From Oscillospiraceae bacterium (GTDB taxonomy: Bacteria; Bacillota; Clostridia; Oscillospirales; Oscillospiraceae): a DNA stretch of 64,000 nucleotides. How positions within the stretch are numbered: position 1 is the stretch's first letter; the number at the start of each line of letters is the position of its first letter. The position numbers and the translations under genes are program-made. The DNA is taken from contig SVLU01000009.1 in assembly GCA_015067795.1 (NCBI GenBank), positions 1 to 64,000 on the forward strand, read 5' to 3'. Under the pieces are notes generated by a model, which searched no databases, was not told the origin of the DNA, and was given only the letters and a program-made list of their open reading frames with translations. Shown here in pieces: positions 62,125-64,000 of the stretch.

Positions 62125-63141
62125 ATGACAATCAGAGATAACAGACAAAGTGTCGAACGTAATATTATTTGTGACAAGGGTGTTTTGTCCGAAAATTCCA
62201 AGGGTCGTGTCAAAAAAGAACATGAGTGCAGTGTCCGCACCTGCTTTCAGCGTGATGTGGACAGGATCATTTATTCCAAAGCCTTTCGCAGACTGAAGCA
62301 TAAGACTCAGGTGTTTTTACAGCCTGAGGGCGATCATTACAGAACCCGTCTTACCCATACCCTTGAGGTTTCACGAATTGCAAGGACCATCGCAAGAGCC
62401 CTGATGCTGAACGAGGACCTTACCGAGGCTGTCGCTTTGGGACATGACCTTGGTCATACTCCTTTTGGTCACGCAGGTGAAAGGGCATTGGACAAGCTGA
62501 TAGAGAACAATGGCGGTTTCCGTCATTACGAACAGAGTTTGAGAGTAGTTGACCGTATTGAAAAGGACGGTGAAGGTCTTAATCTTACCCATGAGGTAAG
62601 GGACGGTATCGTCCGTCATACTACCGACCCCCTTTGCGGTACGCTTGAAGGACAGATAGTCCGCATATCCGACAGAATAGCCTATATAAATCACGATGTG
62701 GACGATGCCATAAGAGCGGGTATTCTTAGGGATGAGGATATTCCCACTGACGTGAGAGAAGCTCTCGGTGACAGATACAGTATGAGAATTGATACCCTTG
62801 TTAAGGATGTTATCAATAACAGTGCGGAAAGAGGACTTGATATAATAGCCTTCAGCCCTGAAATGGGAGTAATTGCAGATAAATTTCACAAGTTCATGTT
62901 CGCCAGTGTTTATAAAAATCCTAAGGCTAAAAGCGAAGAGGCAAAGGTTCTCGGTATTCTTGAGGGGATATTTACTCACTTCATGAAAAATCCCGATAAA
63001 CTCTCTGAGGATTATAAGGCTATTGCGGATGCTGACGGACTCAGACGTGCTGTGTGTGACTATGTATCGGGTATGACCGATAAGTATGCGATCTCAATTT
63101 ATAAAGAACTCTACATACCTGCCTCATGGCACGTTATTTAA
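62125..63141 (+). CDS. dgt: dGTP triphosphohydrolase-like HD protein
   Basis: This 338-aa HD-superfamily protein has CFQRDVDRIIYSKAFRRLKHKTQVF, THTLEVSRIARTIARAL and the metal-binding GHDLGHTPFGHAGE, all typical of deoxyguanosinetriphosphate triphosphohydrolase-like proteins. These split dNTPs into nucleoside and triphosphate and so affect the dNTP pool. In Firmicutes the gene often precedes dnaG and rpoD, as here. RBS AAAGGGGG precedes the ATG. Confidence 0.93.
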   Translation: MTIRDNRQSVERNIICDKGVLSENSKGRVKKEHECSVRTCFQRDVDRIIYSKAFRRLKHKTQVFLQPEGDHYRTRLTHTLEVSRIARTIARALMLNEDLTEAVALGHDLGHTPFGHAGERALDKLIENNGGFRHYEQSLRVVDRIEKDGEGLNLTHEVRDGIVRHTTDPLCGTLEGQIVRISDRIAYINHDVDDAIRAGILRDEDIPTDVREALGDRYSMRIDTLVKDVINNSAERGLDIIAFSPEMGVIADKFHKFMFASVYKNPKAKSEEAKVLGILEGIFTHFMKNPDKLSEDYKAIADADGLRRAVCDYVSGMTDKYAISIYKELYIPASWHVI

Positions 63142-63158
63142 TTGCATTTATTTGGACG

Positions 63159-63191
63159 CAATTTGTTTACAATTTGTTCCCAATTTGTAAA
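63159..63191. promoter_or_regulatory. Three 11-bp direct repeats upstream of dnaG
   Basis: CAATTTGTTTA, CAATTTGTTCC and CAATTTGTAAA follow each other without a gap. TTTACAATTTG (63166-63176) and CAATTTGTAAA (63181-63191) are also an inverted repeat with one mismatch. A period of about one helical turn suggests a protein-binding site. Confidence 0.45.
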
Positions 63192-63238
63192 TATTGAATG
63201 ATAGTCGATTAATTGGTAATAATGAAAGGAGAGTGGCT

Positions 63239-64000
63239 GTGGCTTTTAGTGAGCGATTTTTAGACGAGCTTATAAGCAGAAGTGATATTGTCGACGTTGT
63301 CGGCGGATACGTTCAGCTCACGAAAAAGAGTGGCAGTAACCTGTTCGGACTTTGTCCGTTTCACAGTGAGAAAACACCGTCCTTCTCCGTTTCTCAGGAC
63401 AAGCAGATATATCACTGCTTCGGCTGCGGAAAAGGCGGAAGTTCAATCAATTTTATAATGGAAATGGAAAATCTGTCCTTTCCTGAAGCGGTTGCGTTCC
63501 TGGCCAAAAAGTATGGCATGGAGGTGCCGGATGACTCTCCCGATGAATACAAGGGTAAGAGAACGAGAATGCTTCAGCTTAATAAGGATGCGGCAAGGTT
63601 TTTCTATGATAATCTGAAAAAGCCTGTTGGCGGGAGTGCCGTTGAATATATTGCAAAGCGTGGCATTTCAAAGGAGCTGGTTGTCCGTTTCGGACTTGGC
63701 GCTGCTCCCGATTCGTGGAATTCTCTGTATGATGCAATGAAAAGCAGAGGATATTCAGCGGAGGAAATGCTTGATGCAGGTCTTATCAAAAAAGGCAGGA
63801 ACGGCGGTTTTTATGATACATTCCGCAATCGGCTTGTTTTTCCTGTCATAGATGTCAGGGGGAGTGTCATAGGCTTTTCGGGCAGAATACTTGGTGACGG
63901 TGAACCGAAATACCTGAACTCGCCGGATACGGTGGTGTTCAAAAAGAGCAAAAACCTGTTTGGCTTGAATTTGGCAAAGAAATCGAAGATGGGTATGATA
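63239..64000 (+). CDS. dnaG: DNA primase, N-terminal part (runs off the window)
   Basis: The reading frame starts with GTG at 63239, preceded by AAAGGAGAG, and stays open to the end of the window (254 residues). It begins FSERFLDELISRSDIVDVVGGYV and has the CHC2 zinc finger C39-P-F-H42 ... HC60-FGC63-GKGG, then the primase core start KRGISKELVVRFGLGAAPDSW and RLVFPVIDVRGSVIGFSGRIL, plus PKYLNSPDT. DnaG makes RNA primers for replication. The C-terminal half and the usual rpoD neighbour are outside the window. Confidence 0.96.
   Translation, partial: MAFSERFLDELISRSDIVDVVGGYVQLTKKSGSNLFGLCPFHSEKTPSFSVSQDKQIYHCFGCGKGGSSINFIMEMENLSFPEAVAFLAKKYGMEVPDDSPDEYKGKRTRMLQLNKDAARFFYDNLKKPVGGSAVEYIAKRGISKELVVRFGLGAAPDSWNSLYDAMKSRGYSAEEMLDAGLIKKGRNGGFYDTFRNRLVFPVIDVRGSVIGFSGRILGDGEPKYLNSPDTVVFKKSKNLFGLNLAKKSKMGMI

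Overview
The window reads as the chromosome of a strictly anaerobic, spore-forming Clostridia bacterium, most likely a gut Ruminococcaceae/Oscillospiraceae relative. The reasons are a complete spoIIIA operon, a type III glutamine synthetase, a type II (eukaryote-like) NADP isocitrate dehydrogenase beside an aconitase, secreted proteins with cohesin-like and dockerin domains, and many small palindromic intergenic repeats. No rRNA, tRNA, CRISPR array, transposase or phage gene was seen.

Layout. 0-3.6 kb: a DUF421/DUF4363 membrane pair and a beta-propeller lipoprotein, bracketed by inverted copies of a ~137-bp repeat. 3.6-10 kb: nitroreductase, glnN, a two-component system and lysA. 10-16 kb: a MATE exporter, then aconitase, isocitrate dehydrogenase and an RlmA-like methyltransferase. 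16-33.5 kb: one long co-directional block, spoIIIAA-AH, asp23-like, nusB, a TsaD-like paralogue, xseA, xseB, ispA, a ~650-nt structured RNA, a small membrane protein, dxs, tlyA/yqxC, nadK, argR, recN and tyrS. 33.5-38 kb: a ZIP transporter and two U32 proteins. 38-43 kb (minus strand): nth-proB-proA-proC and a SpoVB-like flippase. 43-49.5 kb: rarA, a DUF951 protein, hisC, a convergent unknown gene, yqeG, an M24 peptidase, efp and a CD1247-type acidic zinc-ribbon protein. 49.6-51.9 kb: a two-gene restriction-modification-like island. 52.2-61.9 kb (minus strand): two secreted repeat proteins. 62.1-64 kb: a dGTPase-like gene and the 5' part of dnaG, which runs off the window.

Two things stand out. 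First, 25.22-25.9 kb holds no credible gene but has its own strong promoter and many stems. It lies between ispA and a 181-aa membrane protein that is 4 nt from dxs, which is the conserved setting of the OLE (ornate, large, extremophilic) RNA and its partner protein OapA. Second, the 843-aa and 2328-aa secreted proteins have a signal peptide, a cohesin-like domain, a long tandem array (12 and about 50 full units) with three Cys and one His per unit, and a C-terminal type I dockerin. This looks like a string of metal-binding beads that can be docked to a cell-surface complex.

The genes are otherwise housekeeping functions: proline, lysine and histidine synthesis, isoprenoid precursors (ispA, dxs), DNA repair and replication (nth, recN, xseAB, rarA, dnaG), translation (tyrS, efp, rlmA-like, tlyA-like, U32) and sporulation. 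The intergenic spaces carry several families of hairpin-forming repeats, some of which appear to serve as terminators or even supply a stop codon.
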